Shown here piece by piece: positions 10,906 to 21,800 of a DNA stretch of 34,953 bases (its first letter is position 1; every line of letters begins with the position of its first letter). Origin of the DNA: Jaapia argillacea MUCL 33604 (Eukaryota > Basidiomycota > Agaricomycetes > Jaapiales > Jaapiaceae). The translations under genes were made by a program, and so were the position numbers. The notes beneath the pieces were generated by a model that saw only the letters and a program-made list of their open reading frames with translations, was not told the origin of the DNA and made no database searches. The stretch lies in NCBI GenBank assembly GCA_000697665.1, contig KL197709.1:3399022-3433974 (forward strand), read 5' to 3'.

Positions 10906-11100
10906 CGGCTGGCAGGGTACCAACTGACCTGGATCATACACTACATGATATCAGCCGCCCCATTGATGCCATAGGGCAGCTGGCAGGATACCAACTGGCC
11001 TACTTCTTCTACTGCACGATATCGGCTGCCCTGTTGGTGACGTAGGACGGCTGACAGGCTACCAACAGACATACATAGTGCACCATACTATATCAAGCCT
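10906..11100 (+). repeat. Tandem array, exact 71-bp period, about 2.7 copies
   Basis: CGGCTGGCAGGGTACCAACT at 10906, CAGCTGGCAGGATACCAACT at 10977 and CGGCTGACAGGCTACCAACA at 11048 start three copies exactly 71 bp apart. Each copy also contains a word like GATATCAGCCGCCC in its second half. The unit is unrelated by eye to the 85-bp array 200 bp upstream. Confidence 0.75.
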
Positions 11101-11453
11101 TGGTCGGCCGCTCTAATAGTAATGCACGGCGGCCTGTACAATAACAACTACTGTCAGCCGGCGTCGGTTCGTTCGATAACAACGGGTTTTGGTACTGTCG
11201 GGTGGTGCGTTAGTAACAGGGATAAATAGCTGAACAGTGTGGAGGGATTGGAGCAGGGTCTTCCTCGGTCAAATGAACGCTTCTGCTATGGTAGCTGTCC
11301 AGTTTGTCATCGGTAGGTGGAAGACTTGGACCAGATCAAAAAGATGGGGTGTTGGAGCTAATGCTGCTGATCCTTGAGTGTGATCGGTGTGAGTCTGTTG
11401 CTTCAACCCATGTCGGTTGCTGGCGGTCGTGAAAATGCGCGTATGTGAGCGCT

Positions 11454-11731
11454 CATGCAATCTGCCAGCATCGATACTTGCAACTCACCTCTGACTCTAG
11501 CTGCTGTTTCAATGCCACAATGTCCTTTGCCAGTTCCCACAAGTAATCATCATCAGACTCAACCCCGGCCTCGTCATCAAAATCCTCCTCTTCTCCTTCG
11601 TTCTCCGCAAACTCGTCTCCGGAATCGTCCTCTTCATCAAGAACGAGATCTGCTTCCTCACCCAAGTCATCTTCTGGGGTTGCAACTGCCTTGAACATTG
11701 CTAGCAATGTTTCGTAAGTATTTTGGGACAC
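11454..11731 (-). CDS. Possible exon of a leftward gene with a very acidic segment
   Basis: The frame encodes about 80 residues with a long Asp/Glu run (EEADLVLDEEDDSGDE, ENEGEEEDFDDEAG) and then a short helix-like end (LWELAKDIVALKQQLESE). GTGAGT follows directly after ESE and would make a good donor, so this is probably an exon with a further exon downstream, perhaps ending near 11269 (the frame after 11460 on this strand stops there). No domain is recognised. It may belong to the gene starting at 12585, but the exons between could not be joined with confidence. The composition could also arise by chance from a GAN-rich repeat. Confidence 0.35.
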
Positions 11732-12149
11732 TCCTATGCTACTTTCTCAGCTTACCAGCCTTACTAGGATTCGGCACTGTGAGAGTGGGATTGGACACCA
11801 CAGGTGCTCAGGCCTGACTGAACTCATCACTGAGGTGAATAGCAGGCACCCTATTTCGAGCTAAGCAGATCACTCCAGTCAGTATGTACTTCTTGTTGTA
11901 GTAGTAGTTGCTTACTAAGTCTACTTGAACTCAGCGCTACTGTATGCAACATAGGTACCGTCATCATACAGTTGCGCTTATCAGTACTGGGGCAGACCAC
12001 TGATGCATGGTGTTGCCCTTCCAGAAGGTCAGCTCTACATAGCATTGGATCTTTATCAGCCATGGCTTACTGCTCGTAGTAGGCACAGCTCCGGCACTAG
12101 AGGCTACAAGGACTTGTTGTCAGTATCATATGTTCTCACTATTGATTAC
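11732..12149. other. Unresolved stretch inside the leftward gene model
   Basis: This interval lies between the N-terminal exons ending at 12150 and the acidic frame starting at 11731. Several short leftward frames exist, the longest at 11851-12063, but no set of splice sites joined them convincingly. Confidence 0.3.
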
Positions 12150-12585
12150 CCCTTACACTTCTGGACAGCTGATTCAATTTCTGATCCAGATGGAACAGAT
12201 GCTATCAATAACCGAAAGTGAGTGCCAGAATTGAGCTTCTCAGAACTAAATTACCTGATTTGACGCGCTTCTTCGTCACTCCAGTCTCAGTGACAGACAA
12301 AGGTGCACACTTCCGGGTTGTCGCTTGCCAAACTATATTGGCAACATTCAGTGGTGCAAGCATGTTGACAAACAAGGATGTCCTACCTGGATGAGCAAGA
12401 GCATCCGTTTTTGCCCGCCGTGGACCGTCAACTACCACCAGGTGAGAAGACATTATATTGTCAAGGGAAAAGTACAAACTGATGAGGCTTTCGTCAACCT
12501 CATTTTTCGGCCTAGGTTTAGCCTTCTGGTGCTCTTGTGTTGTCTCTGGTGGGGGTGCTGGTACCGGTTTGGATCTTGGGGGCAT
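12150..12585 (-). CDS. N-terminal exons of an unrecognised leftward gene
   Basis: ATG 12585-12583 opens a Pro/Lys-rich N-terminus (MPPRSKPVPAPPPET). Exons 12585-12480, 12431-12255 and 12201-12150 join in phase through introns 12432-12479 (48 bp) and 12202-12254 (53 bp), both GT..AG, and a further GTAATC donor follows at 12149. The joined reading is about 110 residues with no stop and no domain that I know. The exons beyond are not resolved; the acidic frame at 11454-11731 is a candidate C-terminal part. It is divergent from the Plavaka pseudogene, with about 300 bp between them. Confidence is limited because the support is splice phase alone. Confidence 0.4.
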
Positions 12586-12878
12586 GCTGAGAGCTGTGAG
12601 ATGGTAATGGTGTATGTGAATGGGTATGCTACTTGAATACAGTAGATATGAAGGACGGAAGAAAAGAAATGAGAAGGGAGAGCAGGTTGGTACGTGGCAC
12701 CACCTTTTCAACTTTGCGGTCACGAGCTCATGCCACCCGTTCTGCAATTGTCACAGGATTTTGTGTTGGGTCTTTCAAGTTACCACTTTGCTGGTCCATT
12801 CTGGGAGCCTCCTACCACTGCTTTTCTGTCAAATATACATATCTCAGCTGTTACAGTATACCAAACAAAAATCGGCAA

Positions 12879-15800
12879 TGTCCTGGTTGTCAAAGATTCT
12901 TCTCTGAAGTTGGCTACTCCAACCATCTTGCTCAAACCCACTGACCCACTTGTATCGCAATTCAAGAACAAGCTGGGGCTCCTCGAGACCCTCCCATTGG
13001 CTTCAGTGCTGAGAATGATGCAGCACCTGACAAGGATGAACATGAAGTCTCGGTTCTGTTCAAAGGGGATTATTTTGGATCATACGGCCCCGGAGAGCTT
13101 CCCTATTCAGATGATGATGATGATGATTCCGACTATTGGCCTGAGGACTCAGATTTGGATTCAAGTGGAGATTCCAGTGATGGTGAGGGCAAGGAAGATG
13201 AACATGGTTGGGAGCCTCCCCCTTGTGAACCTTCGCCTGGTGCTGGACTCAGAGAGGCAATGCAGGAGGATGAGGAGGCTGCCCGTCCTATGAATCAGCA
13301 GCAGCACCAAACAACGGAGGAGCACCTTCGTTGGAAGACCTTCGTCGTCAGGTTTCCCAGAGCTGCTGGCACTCTGGTCTCGAGTACGAGGGTCACTCTG
13401 ATGTATGATGCCTACAGAAGTCAACTGGTTGGTGGCGAGGAGAACATCTGGGCACTGTTTGCCTCACGGATTGATTGGGAGATTGCTCATTGGGCAAAGT
13501 TGCATGGTGCGGGTTCTACTGCATTTTCAGAATTGTTAGCCATCGAAGAGGTACATGACTGTAAACTCCTTCCCAAACACAAGCTGATTGCTGGTGCTAG
13601 ATTGCGACACTACTTGGGTTGTCATACAAGAACTCGCAAGAACTGAATGCGATCATTGACAAACAGCTCTCCTCGGGACGGCCTCAATTTCAAAGAGAGG
13701 AGATTGTGGTGGGCAGCGAAGCATTTGAAGTCTTCTTCAGAGACATAATTGAGTGTATTAAGGCTCTGTGGGGTGATCCGGAGTTTTCCCCATACCTTCT
13801 TGCTCCTGAGTGTCATTTCGTGGATGCTGAGAAGAAGGTGCAAGTCTACTTTGACATGAATACTGGAATGTGGTGGTGGTCAACTCAGGTATGACTCCCT
13901 GTCATTGTGTGATTGAAGATTCAGTCAAGGCTAACTTATTCCAACATCGAAGGAGGAGCTTGAGAAGATCAAGCCAGGAGCCACCATTATTCCTGTCATC
14001 ATCTCATCCGACAAGACCTAGCTTATGAACTTTGGGAACAAGACAGCATACCCTGTCTACTTAACGATCGGAAACCTCCCCAAGGACATTTGTCATAAGC
14101 CCTCTCGTCAAGGCCAGATCCTCCTCGCATACCTCCCAACAACCTGGCTCTCTCATATAACAAACAAAGCTGCACGCCAATGCAGTGTCGCAAATTTATA
14201 CCATGGGTGTATGCGTCATATTCTGGCCCCTCTGAAGGTTGCAGGAGTTGAAGGAATCAACATGACGAGTGGGGATGGAGTTACTCAGCGAACTCACCCA
14301 ATCTTTGCAACCTACGTTGGTGACTATCCCAAGCAATGTCTTGTCACAGGGACCAAGACCAGAGAGTGCCCGCCCTGCCCAATACCTTGCGATGAGATTG
14401 GAAATGACACTGACACATCAAGGGAATTGCGGGATTTGGGCCAAGTTCTCGATGCCTTGTCCTGCCTTGATGAAGGACCCATGATCTACACAAAGGCATG
14501 TGCTGAAGCTGGAATCAAACCAATCTTCCACCCCTTTTGGGAGGATCTCCTGTTCATTCACATCTATTGATCCATTACACCAGATATTCTTCACCAGCTC
14601 TACCAAGGTGTCATCAAGCACCTCATTGCTTGGTTGATCTCTGCGTATGGTGCCAAGGAGATTGATGCCCGATGTCGACAATTTCCCCCAAATCATAATA
14701 TCAGACTCTTTACAAAGGGCATCTCCCTCCTTTCTCGGGTGACCGGAAAGGAGCATGGCGATATTTGTTGATTTCTCCTTGGGCTAATCATTGGCCTTCC
14801 CTTGCAAAGCGGCTTTTCATCAACCCATATTGTGAGATCAGTCAGGTCGATCCTTGACTTCCTTTACTTGGCGCAGTATCCAATCCACACCACTGAGACT
14901 CTCCAGCTTCTTGACAACGGCCTTCAATGCTTCCACAAAAACAAAGCCATCTTCATTCAACTTGGCATCCAGGATCATTTTCACATCCCAAAACTTCATT
15001 TTCTCGACCATTACATCTCCTCCATCAAGCTCTGGGTACCACAGATAACTACGACACTCAGTATTCTGAACAGCTCCATATCAATTTCGCGAAGGATGCC
15101 TATTGAGCAACCAACTGTAAGGACGAGTTTTCACAGATGATGATTTGGTTAGAGCGAAAGGAGAAGATCCTCCAACATGATGCCTTCATCCGTTGGCGAC
15201 TCACCCACCATTCCCATCCTCCCAATCCTCCTCAACTGAGCAAACACCCTCCAATTCAGATGACCCACCATCCTTCCACAAAACAAGTCTCATTCGAATT
15301 TGCTGCCACCAAATATGGCGCCACCTATTTCTGTGATGCTCTGGCTCGGTTTGTTGTGAAGCACAACCACCCCACACTCACCACTGCACAAGTGAAACGT
15401 GACTCGGCAGAAGTCTTTTTTCATTTTCAGTCTGTTGCTGTGTTCCACAAAGCAAAGTTCTAAAGCAAAGTTCTGGTACAATGATCCCCATGGATACGAC
15501 ACCACTGGACAAACTCTCGATGTAGTGCATTCAAGGCCTCGTCAGAAGGATAAGCACAAGCACGAGATACCTGCACGTTTTGACACGGTGCTTATCAACG
15601 ATGGTACTGGAGGAGAAGCTGGAGTTCAAGGTATTTATTTGACTTATACTCGTGACTTCAAATGGAACACATAACTGTCGGCATCACAGGTTATCATATT
15701 GGCCAAGTCAGAATGATCTTCAAGCTTCCTGCGAAGGTGGCGCCAACCCTATTTCTCTGTGTCGAAGTACCCAAACATTTGGTCTATGTTGAGTGGTTCA

Positions 15801-16042
15801 CAGCCTTTCCTACCTCCCCCGACCCCAACCATCGTATGTACAAGGTCTCTCGGTGTATCTGCAACAGTTCCCGACTTGCGAGTATCATTGAGTTGAAGAG
15901 TATCCAGTGCAGCTGTCACCTATACCCAGATTTCGGTGCTGTAGTCCCTCGTGAATGGACCAGCAGCAATGTTCTAGATAAATCTTCTCATTTCTTCGTG
16001 AGGTCTTTCACAGACTGGCACATCTATGCTATCCTGTATTGA
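12879..16042 (+). pseudogene. Plavaka transposase, decayed
   Basis: Plavaka is a basidiomycete DNA-transposon family of the CMC (CACTA-related) group. In order: a C2H2 zinc finger, CPGC-x12-H-x4-H (12879-12941); an acidic stretch with six Asp (13111-13128); FPRAAGTLVSSTRV-like text; the core with IIPVIISSDKT, NKTAYPVYLTIGNLPK and the VLHQLYQGV-type motif ([14 protein letters not shown]); then WLERKEKIL and ARFDTVLINDGTGGE. Introns 13551-13600, 13889-13952 and 15631-15689 restore the frame. Breaks: TGA 12942, TAG 14019 directly after SSDKT, TGA 14568, TGA 14769, a 1-bp loss near 15032, TGA 15104, and a 13-bp duplication at 15449-15474 that shifts frame and creates a stop. The natural end is TGA 16040-16042. 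The true start codon, upstream of the zinc finger, was not resolved. Terminal repeats were not found. Confidence 0.88.
15449..15474 (+). repeat. 13-bp perfect tandem duplication inside Plavaka
   Basis: AAAGCAAAGTTCT occurs twice back-to-back at 15449-15461 and 15462-15474. The reading frame runs into a TAA at the junction, and the frame that continues the family sequence (FWYNDPHGYD) resumes one base out of phase after the second copy. Removing one copy would restore continuity, so the duplication is a lesion acquired in this copy. Confidence 0.9.
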
Positions 16043-17567
16043 CTTGCCAATCCACATCATATTCAAATATTCATGAGAATTTATTGTCAAGTATAACTAC
16101 TTTATGAACAGGAGAGACAAGATTGAAGGTGAGCAAGAATTACCTGTGAGGATCAGAGATATATGCAGTGATCACACTGTTAGTGGTAACTGACCGATAA
16201 TTATGGCGGGAGGTTTTTCCTGATGCTGGCTGATTGAGAAGAATCGGAAACTTGGATAAAGGAGTATGCCCCTCACGCAAGACAACACAGATCTGATAGG
16301 AAGGCTATCTGATAGAACGGTGACAAATGGATGTTTGTATTCACCCAAAACCTTTTCCTTGCAGCAGTAGTCGATGGCAGCAAGAGTTGGTCAACCACGG
16401 TAGTAATGGGCAGGTTGAGTGTGCTGTCGTTGGTGAGAGCCTTATGGATTTTCGTGGATGAGCACAGTGGAAAGGGGTAGGTGATCGCAGAATGCAAACA
16501 TTGAGCAGGAGAGAAAGCCGGCTATTCAATTATTTAGGCTTGAGAGACGAGTGGTCGTGAATCTGCGTTCGTGAGGGAGGAGGCGGGGGACTCAGAACAG
16601 CTACAACGAGTGTGGCAGCTGAACCTCATGGATGTCCTTGGAAATGGATGTGAGTGTGGTAGCACGAAACCAAGATGATGTGTTCTCGTAGTGAGAGCAC
16701 AAAGGCCTTCCCTAGATGAGCACAATTGAAAGGAGTAGGTGATCTCAGAATGCAAATGTGGACATTTGCAAGTTCTCCTGAGCCTTGTGTGCACGAGAAG
16801 GCAGTGACGAGGCCAGATTCGGTAGTGTCGAAGACAAATGGTGAGGGTAGCACAAGTCTATGGAGATTATGGACACCGGAGTACTGATTGGACAAGGTGT
16901 GTCCTTGCTCAAAGCATGGAGGGGATGAAGGAGCAGGCAAATGAGAACCTGGTAATTGAACTGGCGTGCAAGACCAGACATTTGAGTGAGCCAATATCTG
17001 ACAGTCACGCGAAGAAAACAAAGACTGAAAGTAGTTGAACACCGTAAACGCTAGGCAAGAGTGTCGTCGAGCCTTAGGGGACTCACCAGGCTAACCGGAA
17101 TGACTAATGAACAACATGCGAGGATTGGATGTTGACTTGCTGAGAACTTCAGCCAAAGAGAGATGCGACCAGAGCAAAGTTGAATTGTTCACAGTCCTGT
17201 TTACATAGGTGAGCTGGGAGTGACGAGCGGACAGATGATTGCACAGACGAATCCCACGTGGTAACTTGAAGCGAGTGCAATGGCACCGAACGAATGAATC
17301 TTTATTGAGTGTCGGAAGGTTTGATTGAGGGGTAGTGGTGAATAGGTGTGACAATGGTCCGAGGATTGAGTCAACTTGGAACAAATGAGCAGTTCGTTCT
17401 CCAGCTTGTGAGTACTTGAAGGGATTGGGGACGGGGAGAGCAAGGATTCAAGCAATCTGATTGCAGGGGTACGAAGGAAGAGTAGCACGGAAATGTATTG
17501 TTATAGGTTATATGAGCTCGTTGTAGGCCGGCCAGGTTAAACAGCAATTCCTCCCAGTGTCCACCTT
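16043..17567. other. Gene-free stretch between Plavaka and the LTR
   Basis: Several leftward ORFs of 60-140 codons occur here (for example 16626-17042), but they overlap each other in different frames, have low-complexity Ser/His/Leu-rich composition and no motif that I know. The only clear structure is the dispersed duplication at 16433-16757. Confidence 0.4.
16433..16757 (+). repeat. Dispersed direct repeat, two copies 258 bp apart
   Basis: A stretch of about 67 bp at 16433-16499 recurs at 16691-16757. Both start GTGAGAGC, contain GATGAGCACA, and end GTAGGTGAT-C-CAGAATGCAAA. The copies differ by about one base in five, including indels in the first half. The 190 bp between them show no clear partner. 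Confidence 0.6.
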
Positions 17568-18101
17568 TGTAATGGCTAGGTGAGACCTACTACATTATGG
17601 CGGGAGGATTTGAGTGCCATCCAGTGGCTGGTGAGCCTCGAGCCGGGACTGAGGTGTGAATCCCTCTACAGGGAACCCTGCAGTCGAACACACAGAGACT
17701 GTGCTGCCAGGTGCTACCCACAAGTAGCTCCCTTGGCTGTCCAAGAGCTAGGCACAGCTGCTCTCGCAGCTGTCCTGTGTCGATGAGGTGTCCATGATGT
17801 GACTGAAGGTCACTCTGGATTCCAAAAGTCTAAAGAGTCTTGTAACTCAACCCTCTTGTAGAGGTCGAGTTCTGAGCAGTGCTGGTAGTTGTGTTAACCA
17901 GCTATAAATGAGATAAGTCGCCTAGTTCACGCAATTGACACACTCAGTGAAGAGGTCAATTTGTGAATAGGCAGTAAGATGATGATATTCAAAATGAGAA
18001 TCTACACAAATATATGATCTCAATTCAAACTCTGACTTGAGACTTCCCACACTCAATCCAGAGTAATACTGGAGAGTATATCCAAGTAACCACCCGTTAC
18101 A
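17568..18101 (-). mobile_element. LTR, copy 1 (534 bp), solo or orphaned
   Basis: The segment starts TGTAATGG and ends CCCGTTACA, so it has TG..CA ends on either strand, and it matches the segment at 33289-33784 at both ends and at interior landmarks (CGAGCC-GG-CTGAGGTGT; CTTCCCACACTCA-TCCAGAG; ATACTGGAGAGTAT). Flanking five-base words (ACCTT before, GATGG after) do not match, so a target duplication is not visible. No primer-binding site or coding region adjoins it. Strand is given by analogy with copy 2. Its last base is one base before the ATG of the next gene. Confidence 0.7.
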
Positions 18102-18102
18102 G

Positions 18103-20207
18103 ATGGCATTACGAGAAACCAAAACCCCAACAAGACCTTCTGATGCTGTGCTGCTTTGCTGGCTCCTTCTTATCAAGGAGAATCCTTCCAACTTGCGGGA
18201 GCAACTTGTTGGTAAGGCTTGTCCCAAAGCAGTCACCTGGCATATTTGTCGTGACAATGGACTTTGCCAAGCTGGAAACAAGTGGCAACTTGCTGGTGCT
18301 ATTATAGAATGGGTTTGTCTTCCTTTATTCTGTTGTTACATCTGCTCATTACCCTCCAGCGACAGCAAACCCCTCCAGAATCCATTGAACTGCCAGACCC
18401 TCATGCAACTCCATTAATTGGCCCAGTACCAATGGAAATTTTGTCCTCACAAGAGTCCTCAACATCACTAGATTCATCAGCATCTGACCAATCCTTCATG
18501 TCTGCACACTCATCAACTACTCTCAGTTCCACTCAGAGTAGCATGGACATTGACATCAGTGATCGCCCATGTACCGAAGCTGAAATCGAGCGTATTAGTT
18601 ATGGTTTGACGTTATTAACTCAACGCTTGACCAAGAAATACGTGACCAAAGTGCTTCACAAACTCACCCTACAATATCTCTGCTACGACCGTCAATTGGA
18701 TACTACTGGTACCAAAAGCGACCTCTATGATCGCCTAGCAGAATGGGTGAGTGTAAAATTACCTAACCATTCATACTTGCTTATATTATTGCAAACAGAC
18801 TGAGGCTCATGTCCCTCCTCCAGCCCCAAGACCTCCACCATCCACACAAAACCAACATGTGTTGGGTAAACAGATCATGGCTGCTATTTGAGAGCTGATG
18901 GAGCTCACAGTCTGTCCATCCTGGGTAAGCCCTGCACCACCTGACTGGGGCACATCAAAGCAAAGGAAGCTCAAGGTAAATCAATGGCATGTAATCTATA
19001 CCATTCACATGACCATTGCACTCATCAAGGAATGGGGAACCGTGGACACTACTGATCAAGAGTGAGAAATGCTCAAGAATTTCATGGACCTTGTCTGCGC
19101 CATTCTGTTGGCCAACATGCAGACCATCTCCAAGGGTCATATCAACGCCTATCGCTTACATATCCAACGATATCTCGAGACGATGAAATCACTCTACAAG
19201 GACATCAAGATAAAGCCCACTCATCATGCATCGCTGCATGTTGGTGACTTCCTGGAGCTTTTCGGGCTGGTTCAATCTCATAGTGCGCCGTTTTTCAAGC
19301 GCTACATTCATTTCTTACAAAGTCAAAACACCAACTTGAAGTTTGGTATGTGCCACTCCATTCATGATCAACCAAGGTTCATCAATAGCATTCCAGGCAA
19401 ACTTGAATCCACCTTTATGAGAAGCTCAGGTTGTACAGCCAACTTACGTGCTTTGCTTTTGGACGATCCACAGATCTGACATTCTGTTGCTGATCTGGTG
19501 GAGGCCTATGAAGATGTTACTGCAGAGGATGTCTGTGGGACATGGCTTGCGAGGATGGTGAATACTAAAGCCGTGTTGTATCCAGTGGACCAGGGAGGCC
19601 CAATGTCTAAGACACCTATAATCAAGTCATCCACTACTTGAATTCCAAGTATGCCACTACCAGTTACTCTCCCGATTCAGCCTCTAGACTTGCCTTATCG
19701 TGTGATGTTCACACTGTAGACAAGGTTTCCATTTGTGGGGTATGCTACGCGACTGCCAAGACCTTTTTCCATGACAGCCATGTCATTTTCCGCATTCCCA
19801 ATATTGCGGCATTGCAGCCAGGTCAGGTTACCCAGATTTTCTCCCTTACTCATTTTCTCCCTGCTCGCCCTGGGACTGTCACATCAGTTTTCCTAGTCAT
19901 GGAAGAATATACCCCTGTGGACCACAGTAATACTGATGGTCGAGCTTTGGACCGCAGTTATCGACAATTTGGATTTGCTGGAGGATTCATTTGTTATCCC
20001 TCCACTGCTGGGTCTCATATAATAGAAGATTGTGATGTGGTTTCACATTTTGCAAAGACTCCGATGAAAGTTGGGGAGCGAGAATTCCTTCATGTATTAC
20101 CTCTCAATCATGTAAGTCCACTCTGTTGTGGGTTTCATTTGACCGAGCTGATTTTCTCTGCTCAGCTTATGGAGGCCACAGTCATTGTTGAGCCATATGG
20201 GCAGTAA
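18103..20207 (+). pseudogene. SAP-like plus Tnp2/CACTA-like C-terminal protein, decayed
   Basis: ATG 18103 opens the first SAP-like module (CRDNGLCQAGNKWQLAGAII). A Ser-rich linker follows, then a second SAP-like module (LDTTGTKSDLYDRLAEW). SAP modules bind AT-rich DNA. Introns 18313-18359, 18747-18798, 19346-19396 and 20112-20165 keep phase. From about 18870 the text resembles the C-terminal half of Tnp2-like fungal transposases: SWVSPAPPDWGTS, TIHMTIALIKEWG, HHASLHVGDFLELFG, NTNLKFG and STFMRSSG-x-ANLRALL, later FFHDSHVIFR and VVSHFAKTPM. Breaks: TGA 18889, TGA 19063, TGA 19477 and a frameshift near 19620. The natural stop is TAA 20205-20207. The DDE catalytic core normally found upstream of this part is absent: only about 70 bp lie between the second SAP module and the Tnp2-like text. 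The family name for the C-terminal part is from memory and could be a neighbouring CMC family. Confidence 0.65.
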
Positions 20208-20996
20208 TAGACCTTGGGATTGATGTAGAGAAGCTACTCAAAAATGGGGGATGGGTGTTTTCAACTTGTGCACTACACCGATTCGCCAGACGTTCATAAT
20301 CTAAGGGTTGAGACGTTGTGAGGTCCAGAGTTGAGACATGCTCAACAACCGAGTCGAGACATGAGGACATCATGAGTCGCAACATCGTGATGTCAGGTGT
20401 TGAGTCGAATGTACTCTCCAATGGGCGCGGGGAGGAAATGGTGACAGCATTTAGAATTTGATCCGCTGTGGCTTCTTCATGTGTCCATCGCGCCCTTTCT
20501 TAATTTGGGTGTGGAGTCCATGTGGATCAAATCGTGACTCACATTCAGAATTTGATCCCTATTTGTGCGGCGAGCAGATGCTGATTGCCTTGTGGAACTC
20601 ATTGACAATGAAATCTGAGTTTGCACAGCACACAAATCGTGAACAAATATGGAGCAAGTTCTTAAATCAATCAGAGCGTGTTCTCAATGCCCTCGGGGTG
20701 CACATACTGGATCAAACTCCCAATTTAAGCAGCCATTCAAACTGTGAATTGGTTCTGAAATTTGCCCTGAAGTCGCATCTGGATGGCATTAATACTGGGC
20801 CTGCTGGATAAATACTGATCTCATCATAGAGGACTTTGAGAATGTGGAACCAGGGAGGAAACGATGGATTAAACCGTGATTTAACTGAGAGTTTCTTCAG
20901 CATTTGCTTGGGTCGCTCACAGTCATCAAGGTGTGCCTATAATCGGCATGTAATCACAATGAAATCAGTGACTACACCAGGCTTTGCCTGCAGTGT
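20208..20996. other. Gene-free stretch with small repeats
   Basis: No supported gene. At 20300-20410 short words such as GTTGAGAC, GAGTCGAGACATGAGGACATC and CATCGTGATGTC recur imperfectly. GGATCAAAT at 20524-20532 and ATTTGATCC at 20550-20558 form a perfect 9-bp inverted repeat, and GAATTTGATCC occurs twice (about 20453 and 20548). A rightward ORF at 20458-20811 (117 codons) has no recognisable motif. Confidence 0.4.
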
Positions 20997-21446
20997 GATC
21001 AGAATCAACATGAGGACTGACCCTCAAGGGCCTGTCTGTGCCATACACTTGCTTTTAGTGATGCAGAAGTATAAAAATCAATTCTTTATTTTATATTCTC
21101 TATCCTTTCCTCCATCCTCAATTCTGCCCATCCCATACCCCCCTGCAAGATCATTCGAAAGGGGGTGGGGTCACTTTGAAACATTGACCTCATTTGGTGA
21201 GCAAGTAGGTAACACATCATTGATCAGAATCGACGTGAGGACTGACCCTCAAGGGCCGGTCCATGCCATACACTTGCTTTCAGTGGTGCAGAAGTGTCAG
21301 GATTGGTTCTTTATTTTATATTCTCTATCTTTTTTACTATCTACAACTCTGCCCATCCTGAAACCCCCTGCAAGATCATTTGAAAGGGGGTGGGGTCACT
21401 TTGAAAAGTTGTCCTTGTTTGGTGAGCATGTAGGTAGCATATCAAG
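20997..21446 (+). repeat. Tandem duplication, 225-bp unit, two copies
   Basis: Unit 1 starts GATCAGAATCAACATGAGGA at 20997 and unit 2 starts GATCAGAATCGACGTGAGGA at 21222; GGTGAGCA near the end of each lies at 21196 and 21421, again 225 bp apart. Shared landmarks are ACTGACCCTCAAGGGCC, CCATACACTTGCTTT, TTCTTTATTTTATATTCTCT and GAAAGGGGGTGGGGTCACTT. The copies differ by roughly one base in ten. The rightward ORF 20836-21468 spans both units and repeats itself for this reason. Confidence 0.85.
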
Positions 21447-21740
21447 AGCATATGGACTGTGTTATTAAGAGAGGGCACATTGCCTCCTCATATGAATTGA
21501 TGTAGTACGTTATTGAACATTTCGTTCTTGTGGACATCTTGATGACGATGGGCAGGGTACTCTGTGGTCGTGAACCCAAAGTGATGTTAGGAGCCATTTT
21601 GATTCTGAGCCAATTGTCTCCTAATCTGCGAGTGAGAGCAATAGGAGGGGGTGTAAGGTTAGGAGGAGCCATTAGATGTTCCAGCGATGCAATCAGTCAA
21701 GGAGAGAGGGGAGGCTTCATGTTCACTGAGGTTTTCCTTG

Positions 21741-21800
21741 AAGTAGGACATCATTGATCAGAATCAATGTGGGGACTGACCCTTTCTGCCATACTTGGGG
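21741..21800 (+). repeat. Partial third copy of the 225-bp unit junction
   Basis: AAGTAGGACATCATT followed directly by GATCAGAATCAATGTGGGGA and CTGACCCT matches the end of one 225-bp unit joined to the start of the next. The match ends soon after CCATACTT. About 295 bp of unrelated sequence separates it from unit 2. Confidence 0.7.

Noticed and set aside
11455-11694. Rightward Pro/His/Arg-rich ORF
   Set aside because: It is the complement of the acidic frame and of low complexity.
16626-17042. Leftward ORF of 138 codons
   Set aside because: Overlapping ORFs in other frames are of similar length, composition is Ser/Leu-biased, and no motif is recognised.
17568-18101. Complete LTR retrotransposon between the two LTR copies
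   Set aside because: The copies are 15 kb apart, differ strongly from each other, and the DNA between them holds unrelated DNA transposons and no gag or pol.
20836-21468. Rightward ORF of 210 codons
   Set aside because: It spans both 225-bp units and its peptide is duplicated accordingly; no motif supports coding.
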